From Leptospira inadai serovar Lyme str. 10 (lineage in GTDB: Bacteria > Spirochaetota > Leptospiria > Leptospirales > Leptospiraceae), in contig NZ_AHMM02000024.1 of assembly GCF_000243675.2 (NCBI RefSeq), positions 124,001-188,000 of the forward strand: DNA of 64,000 nt, given 5' to 3'. The notes under the pieces were generated by a model. It saw nothing but the letters and a program-made list of their open reading frames with translations. It was not told where the DNA came from and made no database searches. Positions within the stretch are counted from its first letter, which is position 1. Each line of letters opens with the position of its first letter. The position numbers and the translations under genes were made by a program. This document shows positions 19,337 to 28,030 of this stretch, piece by piece.

Positions 19337-20056
19337 ATGAAGATTTTAAAAACGTATTTGGAAGAAGCAATCGCCTTGGTTCGATCGCCCGGAAGGACAT
19401 TTACGGAAATGACCTCGGATTACGGGTATCGAATTTCGATTCAAAGAACCTTCTTTTTTATATTCGTAAGTTTCCTTTTTAGCGAACTTTTCTCCGTCAA
19501 ATCGACCCTTCTATTTTTCTTTCTAGGAGGCTCCGTAATCGACTTCCTATTTCGAAGTTTAGTACCTTCCATTTTGTGGACCGTTTTTTATTCGTCGGTC
19601 TATACGATCCTTTTTCTGGCTTCCGGAACCGGAGTATTTTATATGATCGCGAAATATTCCAGCGGTCTGTCGGATCTTTTACGAATTACGACGTACGTTT
19701 CCAGGCTTTCTTTTTTAACGACTCTAGTTGCTATGTTAAATGCGGTGTTTGCTTCGGGCTGGTTCGGAGTTCTGTCGATTATTTTATTTTTTTCTTATAG
19801 TGCGTATCTAATCATGAATACGCTATATTACGGATTAAAATGCGAACGGAAGATCGCCGTACTCGGAAGTTTAGTCGTTGCGGTTTTGTCCGCGGTTCTT
19901 TTCAATTTTAAAGGGGAAAGAATTTCGGGAGAATTTTCGCGACCTACCCGACCGAAACTTCTCACGCCGGAGGAAGAGCGGGAGAAAACCCAGGAAGCAA
20001 GGGAAATCATCGAAAAATTAGAACGAGAACGAAAGGAAAAGGGTCTTGAAAAGTAA
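19337..20056 (+). CDS. Yip1-like integral membrane protein
   Basis: 239 residues with about five hydrophobic helices between 30 and 195 and a charged C-terminal tail rich in E, K and R (from about 200). The opening (ALVRSPGRTFTEMTSDYG) resembles the start of Yip1/YIF1-domain proteins. Function unknown. It precedes the thioesterase gene by 34 bases on the same strand, so the two may share a transcript. The start has no strong ribosome site. Confidence 0.72.
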   Translation: MKILKTYLEEAIALVRSPGRTFTEMTSDYGYRISIQRTFFFIFVSFLFSELFSVKSTLLFFFLGGSVIDFLFRSLVPSILWTVFYSSVYTILFLASGTGVFYMIAKYSSGLSDLLRITTYVSRLSFLTTLVAMLNAVFASGWFGVLSIILFFSYSAYLIMNTLYYGLKCERKIAVLGSLVVAVLSAVLFNFKGERISGEFSRPTRPKLLTPEEEREKTQEAREIIEKLERERKEKGLEK

Positions 20057-20090
20057 TTACGGAATTTTTTGAATCGTTAGAGAGGTAGAG

Positions 20091-20519
20091 ATGGCCAGAG
20101 TCCAATTACAATTACCCGAAATTCTTTCCTGGGCCACGTCGTTAAGAATTCGAATTTATGATACGAACTTCGCGGGGCATCTTGCCCACGATCGAGTGGT
20201 TTCCTTGCTCCATGAGGCTCGGGCTCGCTTGTTCCGGGAGAAAGGATACAACGAATTAGACGTGGAAGGTTCCGGTATTATTTTGACGGATCTGGTCGTC
20301 GTATATAAGGCAGAAGCGTTTTTTGCCGATGAAGTTCGTGTCGAAATCGGTGCATCCGATTTTAGTTCCAAAGGCTGCGATTTATTCTATCGAATGATTC
20401 ATACCGATGGGCCGATTACCGGGAAGGTGATTTGCGAGGCAAAGACGGGATTAGTGTTTATGGACTACGGCACACGAAAGGTTTCGGAAATTCCCGACGT
20501 CTTTAGAAGTTGGTTCTAA
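20091..20519 (+). CDS. Acyl-CoA thioesterase (4HBT hot-dog family)
   Basis: 142 residues. The 4-hydroxybenzoyl-CoA thioesterase-like hot-dog fold is shown by RIRIYDTNFAGHLAHDRVVS, in which the usual catalytic aspartate and the 'N-x-G-H-x' turn are present. LVVVYKAEAFFADEVRVEI and CEAKTGLVFMDYGTRKV follow. It should hydrolyse an acyl-CoA thioester. The substrate is not predictable. A GAGAGGTAG ribosome site lies just before the ATG. Confidence 0.87.
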   Translation: MARVQLQLPEILSWATSLRIRIYDTNFAGHLAHDRVVSLLHEARARLFREKGYNELDVEGSGIILTDLVVVYKAEAFFADEVRVEIGASDFSSKGCDLFYRMIHTDGPITGKVICEAKTGLVFMDYGTRKVSEIPDVFRSWF

Positions 20520-20776
20520 AACCGGCTTGCATTCCGGAACTTTTTTTCCGGGTAAAACTGTCTAATTACCAAAGACAGTCGAATTTATAAAAGCGATCTC
20601 AAAATGGGAAAACGGGGAGAGAGGATTTCTTACCGGCGAAAACTCCCCTCTAAGGGCTAAAAAATCCGAAACAAGCAAAAGAAACATTCACCTAAAAGCG
20701 GCCTTCCGGATTTTTCTTTGCCTAGGTGACCGCTAGGAAAGAATGGCAATATAGCCGGTAAAGAGAGGGTTTTTCT
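20520..20776 (+). other. Intergenic region with possible leader structure
   Basis: About 257 bases. CACCTA (about 20690) and TAGGTG (about 20725) form the arms of a weak hairpin before the next gene. I see no coding sequence. Confidence 0.3.
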
Positions 20777-21130
20777 ATGAAACGGACCGAGTTGGAGAGA
20801 CGAGAAAGGGATCTCCGCAAAGCACAAAAAAAACAAGAAACCCTGGAGAGACGTTCGAAAGGAAGCAGCGTTGGCGATTTTATCGACCAGTTATCCGGAT
20901 TATTTCGCTACGATGCGACCGAAATTTTTAATACGAAAGACGATATCGGTATTTTGGAAGTTCTAGAAGATATGCAGGCTCTAATCCCTCAAAAAAAATG
21001 GGATGATGTGCTCCGCAAAGCGATCAAAAAGACCGGCGTCGTGGAAAAAGAACGGGCTTACCAAGAGTTATTAGAGCTTCTCTCCTTTGAAGAAGAGGAA
21101 GACGAAGAAACCCAAGAAGTCGGAGTCTAA
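20777..21130 (+). CDS. Hypothetical coiled-coil/acidic-tail protein
   Basis: 117 residues. The first 30 are a highly charged helix (MKRTELERRERDLRKAQKK), the middle is probably globular (DFIDQLSGLFRYDATEIF), and the tail is very acidic (SFEEEEDEETQEVGV). There is no signal peptide or membrane helix, so it is cytosolic. The ribosome site AGAGAGGG precedes the ATG by about 8 bases. I do not recognise the family, though the sequence is well formed and likely conserved in Leptospira. Confidence 0.75.
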   Translation: MKRTELERRERDLRKAQKKQETLERRSKGSSVGDFIDQLSGLFRYDATEIFNTKDDIGILEVLEDMQALIPQKKWDDVLRKAIKKTGVVEKERAYQELLELLSFEEEEDEETQEVGV

Positions 21131-21181
21131 ATCTCCTGCTTTCGTTCAGTTTCTTCGGGGATTCCGTCTAAATAAACGTAA

Positions 21182-21205
21182 AATCAAGCGTGCCAACGCT
21201 TGATT
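21182..21205. repeat. Perfect 9-bp inverted repeat
   Basis: AATCAAGCG at 21182-21190 pairs with 21197-21205 around a 6-base loop. It lies between the coiled-coil gene and the RRM gene and may add to termination of the former. Confidence 0.55.
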
Positions 21206-21232
21206 CGAAAACCCAGCCTTTTAGATTAAAAA

Positions 21233-21280
21233 AAAAGAGCACTGTTCGAAGAGCGAAATACTCTTCGGCCGTGCTCTTTT
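21233..21280. terminator. Strong bidirectional terminator
   Basis: The outer stem 21233-21242 pairs perfectly with 21271-21280, and an inner CGAAGAG/CTCTTCG stem extends it. The A-run at the left and the T-run at the right make it functional for both the plus-strand coiled-coil gene and the minus-strand RRM gene. Confidence 0.9.
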
Positions 21281-21319
21281 CCATTCAAAGACTAAACCGA
21301 TTCGGAATAGTCTAGGATC

Positions 21320-21580
21320 TTAATGTCTTTTTGGGCGGTTATTAAACGTTTGAGGTTTTGCAACGTCTACGTTTAAAGTTCTACCCTTAAATTCAGTGCC
21401 ATTCAGGCTGTTCTTAGCATTCTCAGCTTGTTGTTCATTTGCCATTTCAACGAAGCCAAAGCCTTTGCCTTCGATAATTTTAACAAAAGCCACTTCACCA
21501 TAGTTAGAGAATAGTTCGTTAATTTCTGAGTGTCCTACAGAGTAGTTCAGATTTCCTACAAAAAGTTTGCGATTTTGCAT
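21320..21580 (-). CDS. Small RNA-binding protein, single RRM domain
   Basis: 86 residues forming one RNA-recognition motif. RNP2 is KLFVGNL (residues 5-11) and RNP1 is KGFGFVEM (39-46). The short C-terminal tail is basic (NNRPKRH). Bacterial proteins of this kind bind single-stranded RNA and often respond to cold. The GAGGAAAG ribosome site before the ATG is clear. The gene stands alone, with a strong terminator behind it and nearly 600 bases of gene-free sequence in front. Confidence 0.92.
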   Translation of the reverse strand: MQNRKLFVGNLNYSVGHSEINELFSNYGEVAFVKIIEGKGFGFVEMANEQQAENAKNSLNGTEFKGRTLNVDVAKPQTFNNRPKRH

Positions 21581-22170
21581 GCTTTCCTCGAGTTAGTTTC
21601 ATTTTAGGCAGCCGGGATTTCGCAAATGGTTAGTCGTTTCCCGAAAACAACCAAAAGTGCCGAAGGAAGCGATTCGAGTGGGATTCGCGATCAATACTCG
21701 AATTGAACTGTCGGTAAATTACCTAAACAAACTCAATCCGCTAAGACCGGATCTACTACTGTGACATGTGCGGTTTAAAAGATCAGCAAACCTGCAATAG
21801 AGCCATTATAAATTTCTCTTGTGGAACGCGCAAGCATAAGAAATTGTTTGCGCGTTTAAGTTGGAAATAGTTCAAAAATTCCGAAATTTTCGAAGGACTG
21901 ATTTTCCGGGGAATTCCCGGAAAATTCTTACTTACTTGGATTTCCGGGAAGCGCAAGAATGCTTGCCGAGCCGATGAAGCCTTCCGGAACGCTTCTTGAA
22001 ATTCCTTATTCTTAATACTGGACGAAATGCGATCGACACCCTCTGTGATCCGCGCATAATCAAATCAGACGGGCCCCGGCCGATACGAGACTCATGGGTT
22101 GAGTACGGAATTCATCTTAAAAGATTTAGGTAAGCTGATTTGTTATTCGAACTCATCCGCGTTCAGGCAT
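21581..22170 (-). other. Gene-free region upstream of the RRM gene with two stem-loops
   Basis: No coding sequence is convincing. Two clean inverted repeats are present. One is a 9-bp stem AACGCGCAA at 21825-21833 pairing with 21848-21856. The other is a 9-bp stem at 21902-21910 pairing with 21916-21924. The region is long enough for a structured leader of the RRM gene, or for a small RNA, but neither can be shown from sequence alone. Confidence 0.45.
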
Positions 22171-23730
22171 TTATAGACGGGATTCTGCAGTGATTGCATT
22201 TGCACATCGTATCCCGTCCATAGCTGCGGACACGATTCCACCGGCGTATCCGGCCCCTTCTCCGCAGGGGTATAAGCCTTTGATACGTATATGCTGTAAG
22301 GATTCGGGGTCTCTAGGAATACTTACGGGAGACGAAGTTCTTGTTTCCGGAGCATGAACGACCGCTTCGTTCGTAAGATATCCGCGCATCGATTTATCGA
22401 ATTCGCGAAAACCCGCCTGCAGAGTCCTATAAATAAGAGGCGGCAGGATCGTTTTCAAATCGAAGGACTTGATACCCGGCGGATACGAAGTTTTCGGAAG
22501 ATCGCCGGAAATTTTTCCGTCTACAAAATCGAGTAAGCGCTGTGCGGGAGCTGCCTGCGTTTTTCCTCCCGCAATCCAGGCGTTTCTTTCCACCTCTTTT
22601 TGAAATTCCATTGCCGCCAACGGACCGTGTCTATCGAAAGATTTAAAATCTACCGGCCTCAATTCCACGACGATACCCGAATTTGCGGTCGGTCGAGCTC
22701 GCCGAGAGGAAGACCACCCGTTCGTGACGATTTCCTCCGGTTTCGTTGCGCATGCGGCGATCACACCGCCCGGACACATGCAAAAGGAATAAACTCCCCT
22801 TCCCTCTACTTGCTTTACGATGCTATATGGAGAAGGAGGAAGAAAAGGGCCTCGATTTCCGCAACGATACTGAATCGAGTCTATTAGGGATTGTTTATGC
22901 TCTACTCTCACTCCGATCGCGATGGGTTTTAATTCTATTTCGATTTCCTTCGAATGCAGCAACGTAAAGATATCCCTAGCCGAATGTCCGGTGGCTAGGA
23001 TCACTTTATTCGATTTAAACCGATTCCCGTTTTTAGTCACGACTCCGCCGATTCGATCGCCTTCCAGAAGAAAATCGGTAACGCGTTGATTGAAATGGAC
23101 TTCCCCGCCTCGTTCCAGTATGACTTCACGAATACGACGAACTATATTCGGTAACTTATTCGTTCCGATATGAGGATGGGCTTCTATCAATATTTCAGGA
23201 TTTGCTCCGAATCCCACTAGTAGCTCGAGAATCCTGCGAACGTTCCCGCGCTTTTTGGATCGAGTATAGAGCTTTCCGTCAGAATAGGTTCCGGCTCCGC
23301 CTTCGCCAAAGCAATAATTCGAATCCTCATCGACGATATGATGCGCGTTAATATTCCGCAGATCTACGGGCCTATTTTTTACGTCCTTTCCCCGCTCTAT
23401 AATAATAGGTTTACGTCCGGATTCGATTAATTGGAGCGCCGCGAATAGTCCGGCCGGTCCGGCTCCGATCACGAGTATCTCCTCCGCATTGCGGACATCG
23501 GGATATTCGGGTAGGAGGATAGGTTTCTCGACGAAATCTTCGCCAATGTAGATTCGAACCCCTAAATTCATAAGTACGGTTCTTTGTCGGGCATCGATCG
23601 ATCGATTTAGAATTTCTATATGGCGAATATCGGTTACCGGAATCTTGGCGGTTTTAGAGAGATAGCGTTTTAATTCCTCTTCCTGGCCCGCAATTTCAGG
23701 AACTACCCGAACCTGAAGTTCTTGTATCAT
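22171..23730 (-). CDS. FAD-dependent dehydrogenase (COG2509-type)
   Basis: 519 residues. A short N-terminal domain (about 1-80) precedes the FAD-binding GAGPAG motif (residues 89-94). Next is the characteristic GEGGAGTYSDGKLYTR stretch near 142-157, and the C-terminus has YPCGEGAGYAGGIVSAAMDG. These mark the family of uncharacterised FAD-dependent dehydrogenases found across bacteria. It is cytosolic and the substrate is unknown. The gene stands alone on the minus strand. Confidence 0.9.
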   Translation of the reverse strand: MIQELQVRVVPEIAGQEEELKRYLSKTAKIPVTDIRHIEILNRSIDARQRTVLMNLGVRIYIGEDFVEKPILLPEYPDVRNAEEILVIGAGPAGLFAALQLIESGRKPIIIERGKDVKNRPVDLRNINAHHIVDEDSNYCFGEGGAGTYSDGKLYTRSKKRGNVRRILELLVGFGANPEILIEAHPHIGTNKLPNIVRRIREVILERGGEVHFNQRVTDFLLEGDRIGGVVTKNGNRFKSNKVILATGHSARDIFTLLHSKEIEIELKPIAIGVRVEHKQSLIDSIQYRCGNRGPFLPPSPYSIVKQVEGRGVYSFCMCPGGVIAACATKPEEIVTNGWSSSRRARPTANSGIVVELRPVDFKSFDRHGPLAAMEFQKEVERNAWIAGGKTQAAPAQRLLDFVDGKISGDLPKTSYPPGIKSFDLKTILPPLIYRTLQAGFREFDKSMRGYLTNEAVVHAPETRTSSPVSIPRDPESLQHIRIKGLYPCGEGAGYAGGIVSAAMDGIRCANAITAESRL

Positions 23731-24006
23731 AAAGGCAAACTCTACTTTAGTCTTTTAAGTTGGGGTGAGTCGGTCTATCGGATAAAATTAAAGGAAGCGG
23801 TTTCGATTTGCAGCACGAACGGAGGCAAGATCAGTTTTAGGAGTGCTTTAACTTTTTCCTTCATTTTTCAAAATCGTTTCCGGTTGCCGATTCGATCCTG
23901 GAACGATTTTGAGGCAGTCGGTACGAATTTTACCGATATTTCCTATTTATAGCTTTAATCTCTTCGTATCTCAATTTATTCAACCATTTTAGTTGCACAA
24001 AGCTCC

Positions 24007-24300
24007 CTATTCCAGTTCTCGTACTAACGCTTTCGCGATAAAGGGCCACTGATAATTATTATTAGGTTCCTCGCCTAAACGAACTATAAGCGTCTTTCGG
24101 GAAGGTGAAACAAAGATGATTTGTCCTAAATTCCCCCGTGCCATCTTTCTTTCCGGAAAGATTTTAAAAGTTTGCGGATTCGGATATCCGTTCGTTAAGG
24201 CGCGATAATATTGATTATTCGAGTTGCAAGCGGCCGAGAAAAATTGAACTGAAATGAATATTTTGAAATAGGTTTTTCGGTTCATTTTCCGTCCGAACAA
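24007..24300 (-). pseudogene. Internally deleted remnant of a secreted beta-lactamase-like hydrolase
   Basis: 97 codons remain. The start reads as a lipoprotein signal (FKIFISVQFFSAACNS), but it joins directly to a segment resembling the C-terminus of class C beta-lactamase-like serine hydrolases (ARGNLGQIIFVSPSRKTLIV, then RLGE). A complete protein of that family would be several hundred residues, and no SxxK or YxN motif is present. I infer a large in-frame internal deletion. It may still be translated, but cannot have hydrolase activity. The parent family is inferred by eye. Confidence 0.55.
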
Positions 24301-24365
24301 GAATCTTAAACTTCAATCTTAGATGAAATCGATTCTTACTTAGACGGTTAAAGACACCGATCGGT

Positions 24366-24896
24366 TCAACCGTTTGACAATTGATCTTCGAATCGTTCTA
24401 GGCTTTGAGTCCAGCCTTCGACCATACCCATTTTTTTGAATCCGTCGCGAACCGTGTCCGACTCGAATCGACTACAAATCGTCAATTTTGTTTTCTTTTC
24501 CTCGTACTCTTCGAAAGTGACGGTGACAATCGAATCTAGAGAATATGCTTCTTCGTTCCGGCCGATATTCTTTCTCATTCCTTCGATCCATTCTTTCGGA
24601 TGTTCTTCTACAAGGGCGGTTGAAACGATCCGTTCATTTTCAACGATTTCTAAATAGGAACCCGTAACCGGATAATCGACTCCTTCGGGAGAGCGCATAA
24701 CGAATCGATACTTTCCACCCGGACATAAATCCATTTCGCAGACCGGATTGGTGAATTGATTCGGGCCCCACCAATTGACTACGTGTTTTGGATCCGTCCA
24801 AACTTTAAATACCAGTTCGCGGGGCGCGTCGAAAATGCGTGTCAGTATTAGTTCACACTCTGCGATTTGTACCGATACTTCATTTCTCTCTTTCAC
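24366..24896 (-). CDS. AHSA1/SRPBCC-domain protein
   Basis: 176 residues from a GTG at 24896, which overlaps the MFS stop (GTGA) and has a strong AGGAGAAGGG ribosome site. A longer frame to 24971 runs inside the MFS gene and is not favoured. The AHSA1 signature is complete: [50 protein letters not shown] and a C-terminal GWTQSLERFEDQL. These proteins have a ligand-binding helix-grip fold; most have no known ligand. It is the distal member of an array with two intact and two broken relatives. Confidence 0.9.
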   Translation of the reverse strand: MKERNEVSVQIAECELILTRIFDAPRELVFKVWTDPKHVVNWWGPNQFTNPVCEMDLCPGGKYRFVMRSPEGVDYPVTGSYLEIVENERIVSTALVEEHPKEWIEGMRKNIGRNEEAYSLDSIVTVTFEEYEEKKTKLTICSRFESDTVRDGFKKMGMVEGWTQSLERFEDQLSNG

Positions 24897-26419
24897 GTCC
24901 CTTCTCCTTTTCGCATGCTTCGAAGCGCTAGAACTACGGTAATCGCTAGAATGATCGTAAGGCCGAAGCAAATAAGAGCGATAACTTGCAGCGAATCGGT
25001 GAAAGCCTCGCGAGCAAGTCCTAGTAAGACTGTTCCGATTTGATCCGGGAGTTCTTTGGCGATACCGACCGCCGCGCCCAATGTGTTTCGTGCGTCTTCT
25101 GCCGCATCAGGACTCATTCCGATCAGAGCGGAATTTTTCATTTGATTTCGATAGATCACCGTCCCGACGCTACCTAGTACCGCTATTCCGAGCACTCCGC
25201 CGAATTCCGCTCCGGTCTCGGAAATGGAAGCTGCGGCTCCGGCCCGCTCCGGTGGAGCCGCACTTACGATAATATCCGTTCCCAAAATAACCACCGAGCA
25301 GATACCTAATGCTAATACGATCGATCCGCATACGATGTACGGTAATCCGGAAGTTCCATTAACCTGTGCGTATAATAGAAGTCCTAACGCCGATAGCACC
25401 AACCCTCCAACCATGACGAACGCCGGACGAATATGGCGAACGAGGATAGGTACCGTCATCGAACCGACTACGTTTCCCGCCGCAGAAGGAAGAGTCCAGA
25501 GTCCGGCTTCCAACGGAGAAAATCCGAGTACTAATTGCAAATATTGAGCGATGAAGAGAAAGGTTCCCAATCCCACAAAAATCGTAAGAGTATTCGCGAT
25601 TAAGGCGCCTGTGAAGGCGGGAATGCGAAAGAGAGTTAGATCCAGTAGCGGATCGGCTAAAGTTTGTTGTCGTCGAACGAATAAGAAACCGAAGACCAGT
25701 CCGATCAAAATCGGAAGAACGGGTAATAATCCCCAGCCGTTTTCCGCGATTTGCTTTAACCCGTAGATTATGGAAAGAACGGAGGCTAAGGATAGCACCG
25801 CACTGAAGATATCTAATTTTCCCGCATTCGGATCTCGAAATTCCGGCAATAATTTCGGACCGACGATCAGGAGTACTGCCATCACGGGGACGCTTAATAA
25901 AAAGACCGATCCCCACCAGAAATGTTCCAGTAACAAACCGCCAACTACAGGACCGATCGCACCACCGATTGAAAAACTAGTCCCCCAGATTCCGATCGCG
26001 ACCGTACGCTGGTTTGGATCCAGAAACATATTACGAATTAATGATAGTGTCGACGGGGCCAAAGTCGCCGCCGTGATTCCTAAAAGAGCCCTAGTCCCGA
26101 TAAGCATCTCGGCGCTCGTTGAAAATGCCGCTAGTACGGAAGCGAGGCCGAAGGCTCCGGCACCTATCAAGAGGAGCTTTCTTCGTCCGATTCTATCTCC
26201 TAAAGTTCCCATGGTAATTAGGAACCCCGCGACCAAGAAGCCATAGATATCCACAATCCATAATAACTGGGAACTAGTGGGTTTCAGTTCTGCGGTTAAA
26301 TTCGGAACCGCCAAATAGAGGACCGTTAAATCCATGGCATACAAGAGACAGGGAAGAGCGATCACCGCCAAGCCGATCCATTCCCGACTTCCCGCTTTCG
26401 GCGGAGTATTTTGATTCAT
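24893..26419 (-). CDS. MFS multidrug efflux transporter, DHA2 (14-helix) family
   Basis: 508 residues with about 14 hydrophobic helices. The DHA2 marks are visible: motif D1 (MDLTVLYLAVPNL, residues 25-37), motif A (GTLGDRIGRRKLLL) near 77, and motif C-like GGAIGPVVGGLLLE near 152. It is closest in style to QacA/SmvA exporters of cationic drugs and disinfectants using proton motive force. It is the fourth kind of gene in an ArsR-DoxX-DHFR-AHSA1 array and overlaps the following AHSA1 gene by 4 bases, so the two are translationally coupled. Substrates are not predictable. Confidence 0.92.
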   Translation of the reverse strand: MNQNTPPKAGSREWIGLAVIALPCLLYAMDLTVLYLAVPNLTAELKPTSSQLLWIVDIYGFLVAGFLITMGTLGDRIGRRKLLLIGAGAFGLASVLAAFSTSAEMLIGTRALLGITAATLAPSTLSLIRNMFLDPNQRTVAIGIWGTSFSIGGAIGPVVGGLLLEHFWWGSVFLLSVPVMAVLLIVGPKLLPEFRDPNAGKLDIFSAVLSLASVLSIIYGLKQIAENGWGLLPVLPILIGLVFGFLFVRRQQTLADPLLDLTLFRIPAFTGALIANTLTIFVGLGTFLFIAQYLQLVLGFSPLEAGLWTLPSAAGNVVGSMTVPILVRHIRPAFVMVGGLVLSALGLLLYAQVNGTSGLPYIVCGSIVLALGICSVVILGTDIIVSAAPPERAGAAASISETGAEFGGVLGIAVLGSVGTVIYRNQMKNSALIGMSPDAAEDARNTLGAAVGIAKELPDQIGTVLLGLAREAFTDSLQVIALICFGLTIILAITVVLALRSMRKGEGT

Positions 26420-26439
26420 ATTTAGATTCCTTTCAATCC

Positions 26440-26730
26440 TGTTATAATGGAGCGCAACGAGTCATCTTGGTCTTGCCCGCGAGTTTTTCCGGTTCTTTGA
26501 TTTCGTGATAAACTCCGTTTTGTCAGAGATCCCCGCTGCCGTCCGCCGCTCACAAGCAAGCCGCCAAAGACCGCCGGGTCTGAGATCTTGTTCGACATAA
26601 ACCGCCGGTTGGTTCCCTCGGGCCCATCCATTGTTGCGTATATTCGGGGGTTGTCCAAAGTTTGAATACGAACTCACGCGGGGCATCAAAGATACGAGTG
26701 ATAAGCAGTAATTCAGCATTTCCATCGGAT
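26440..26730 (-). pseudogene. Frameshifted AHSA1/SRPBCC pseudogene
   Basis: Read on the minus strand, three frames in turn give AHSA1 pieces: [20 protein letters not shown] and a following [12 protein letters not shown], then [10 protein letters not shown], then YHEIKEPEKLAGKTKMT. Each matches a consecutive part of the intact neighbours, but no single frame holds them together and the C-terminal half is missing. The gene has therefore lost its frame at least twice. It lies exactly where a fourth AHSA1 gene would sit between the MFS gene and the next intact AHSA1 gene. Confidence 0.75.
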
Positions 26731-26735
26731 TAAAA

Positions 26736-27218
26736 TCAACCCAGCTTAGCCAAAAATTGTTCGAGGCGATCCATCGTTTGTTTCATTCCTTCTATCGCTC
26801 CGTGTTCTTTAGCTACTTGATCCCGCTCTTTTGCGGATTTAAAGAGTGCGCGCATGAAGATTTCGGTTTTTCCATCTCTCTCCGTAAAGGTCACCGTTAC
26901 ATGGAAATCTCCGGGATTTTCCTCGTCACCCGAGCCGTGAGAATATACTAACCGTTCCGGTTTTATCACTTCAAAATAAACGATCTTATTCGGGTAATCG
27001 ACTCCGTCGGGACCATGCATCGTAAGACGCCAAACTCCTCCCGGTTTCACGCTCATCTCGTGCACCGTATTCGTAAATCCGTTAGGTCCCCACCATTGCG
27101 CAACATGATTCGGATCGGTCCAAACTTTCCAAACAAGATCACGGGGCGCATTAAAAATTCTTGTTGTCGAGATTTCCCGATCGGAAGTATCCGAAATATT
27201 CGCGCTTCCCTGTTCCAT
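26736..27218 (-). CDS. AHSA1/SRPBCC-domain protein
   Basis: 160 residues from the ATG at 27218, chosen for its AAGGAGAAA ribosome site; the longer frame to 27335 has none. The AHSA1 core is present: STTRIFNAPRDLVWKVWTDP, WWGPNGFTNTVHEMSV, KPGGVWRLTMHGPDG, and C-terminal MKQTMDRLEQFLAKL. It is close in sequence to the AHSA1 proteins on both sides, which suggests tandem duplication. Cytosolic; ligand unknown. Confidence 0.9.
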   Translation of the reverse strand: MEQGSANISDTSDREISTTRIFNAPRDLVWKVWTDPNHVAQWWGPNGFTNTVHEMSVKPGGVWRLTMHGPDGVDYPNKIVYFEVIKPERLVYSHGSGDEENPGDFHVTVTFTERDGKTEIFMRALFKSAKERDQVAKEHGAIEGMKQTMDRLEQFLAKLG

Positions 27219-27331
27219 TCTATTTTTTCTCCTTATTATATAACGAGTCCTACGAAAATCAGTATTTCGTCTGGAACTCCTGGAAGCAATCCTACGCTTC
27301 CGTCGAGCAAGATAAAAATACTCGTTGGGTT

Positions 27332-27853
27332 TCAAGCCTTCGCAAGATACTCGGCGAGCTGATCGAAGGTTCCGGCAAAACCTTTTTGCATCGATTCGTA
27401 TCCACCCAAGAATGTATTGATTTCTTCTTCCGTTGCATTGATCGGGGTTCCCTTGATCGTAACCAAGGTCTTACTACCGTCCTGTTCCGTGAGAGTAACC
27501 AGGTTCAGTACCTCGAGAGGCCAAGCTGCGCTCATGGGGTGGCGCGTGATTTCGCATTTTTGATCCGAAAAGGAAACTACGAAAACGATCCTCTCGGGAG
27601 GCGTAATTTCGCGGTAAACGAGCTTCCCCCACATTTCAAATCCGTCGGGCGATTTCATACTATAATGAAAGACTCCGCCCGGGCGAAGATCTAATTTTAT
27701 GACGCCCAGAATAAACCCTTTCGGCCCCCACCATTTTGCCATACGTTCCGGCTCTGTCCAGGCCTTCCAAACAAGATCGCGAGGTGCGTCGAATACGCGC
27801 GAAACGATAAATTCTTTTCCCTCGATTCGAGTCGTAATATTTTTTATATCCAT
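27332..27853 (-). CDS. AHSA1/SRPBCC-domain protein
   Basis: 173 residues from the ATG at 27853, which has a GAAGGT ribosome site 5 bases upstream; a TTG four codons earlier is less likely. The AHSA1 pattern is complete: IVSRVFDAPRDLVWKAWTEP, WWGPKGFILGVIKLDLRPGG, and a C-terminal GYESMQKGFAGTFDQLAEYL. It is more diverged from the other two intact copies than they are from each other. A likely small-ligand-binding protein of unknown role, co-directional with the ArsR regulator and the DHFR-like gene. Confidence 0.9.
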   Translation of the reverse strand: MDIKNITTRIEGKEFIVSRVFDAPRDLVWKAWTEPERMAKWWGPKGFILGVIKLDLRPGGVFHYSMKSPDGFEMWGKLVYREITPPERIVFVVSFSDQKCEITRHPMSAAWPLEVLNLVTLTEQDGSKTLVTIKGTPINATEEEINTFLGGYESMQKGFAGTFDQLAEYLAKA

Positions 27854-27890
27854 GGTTACCTTCAAATATTGGTAAATTATAATTTAGAGA

Positions 27891-28030
27891 TTATCGAGCG
27901 AAGAACTCTTCCAACACAGGAGCTATCGCCTCCGTAGATACATTATGTGCATATGCGGTCTCGGTTCCGTAGGTAGATCGAGTATAATCAATAAGCATAA
28001 TGGGTCGCCGAATTACTGCGCAAAACTCTC
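27891..28030 (-). pseudogene. Unidentified C-terminal coding remnant
   Basis: One minus-strand frame reads CAVIRRPIMLIDYTRSTYGT, then ETAYAHNVSTEAIAPVLEEF, and stops at 27891-27893. It has protein-like composition and ends in a helix, but no start codon with a ribosome site fits it. It overlaps the end of the AHSA1 remnant at 28013-28138 in another frame. It looks like the tail of a lost gene; the family is not recognised. Confidence 0.35.

Noticed and set aside
23540..23580. tRNA-like GATTCGAACCCC word
   Set aside because: It lies inside the FAD dehydrogenase coding sequence and does not fold into a cloverleaf.
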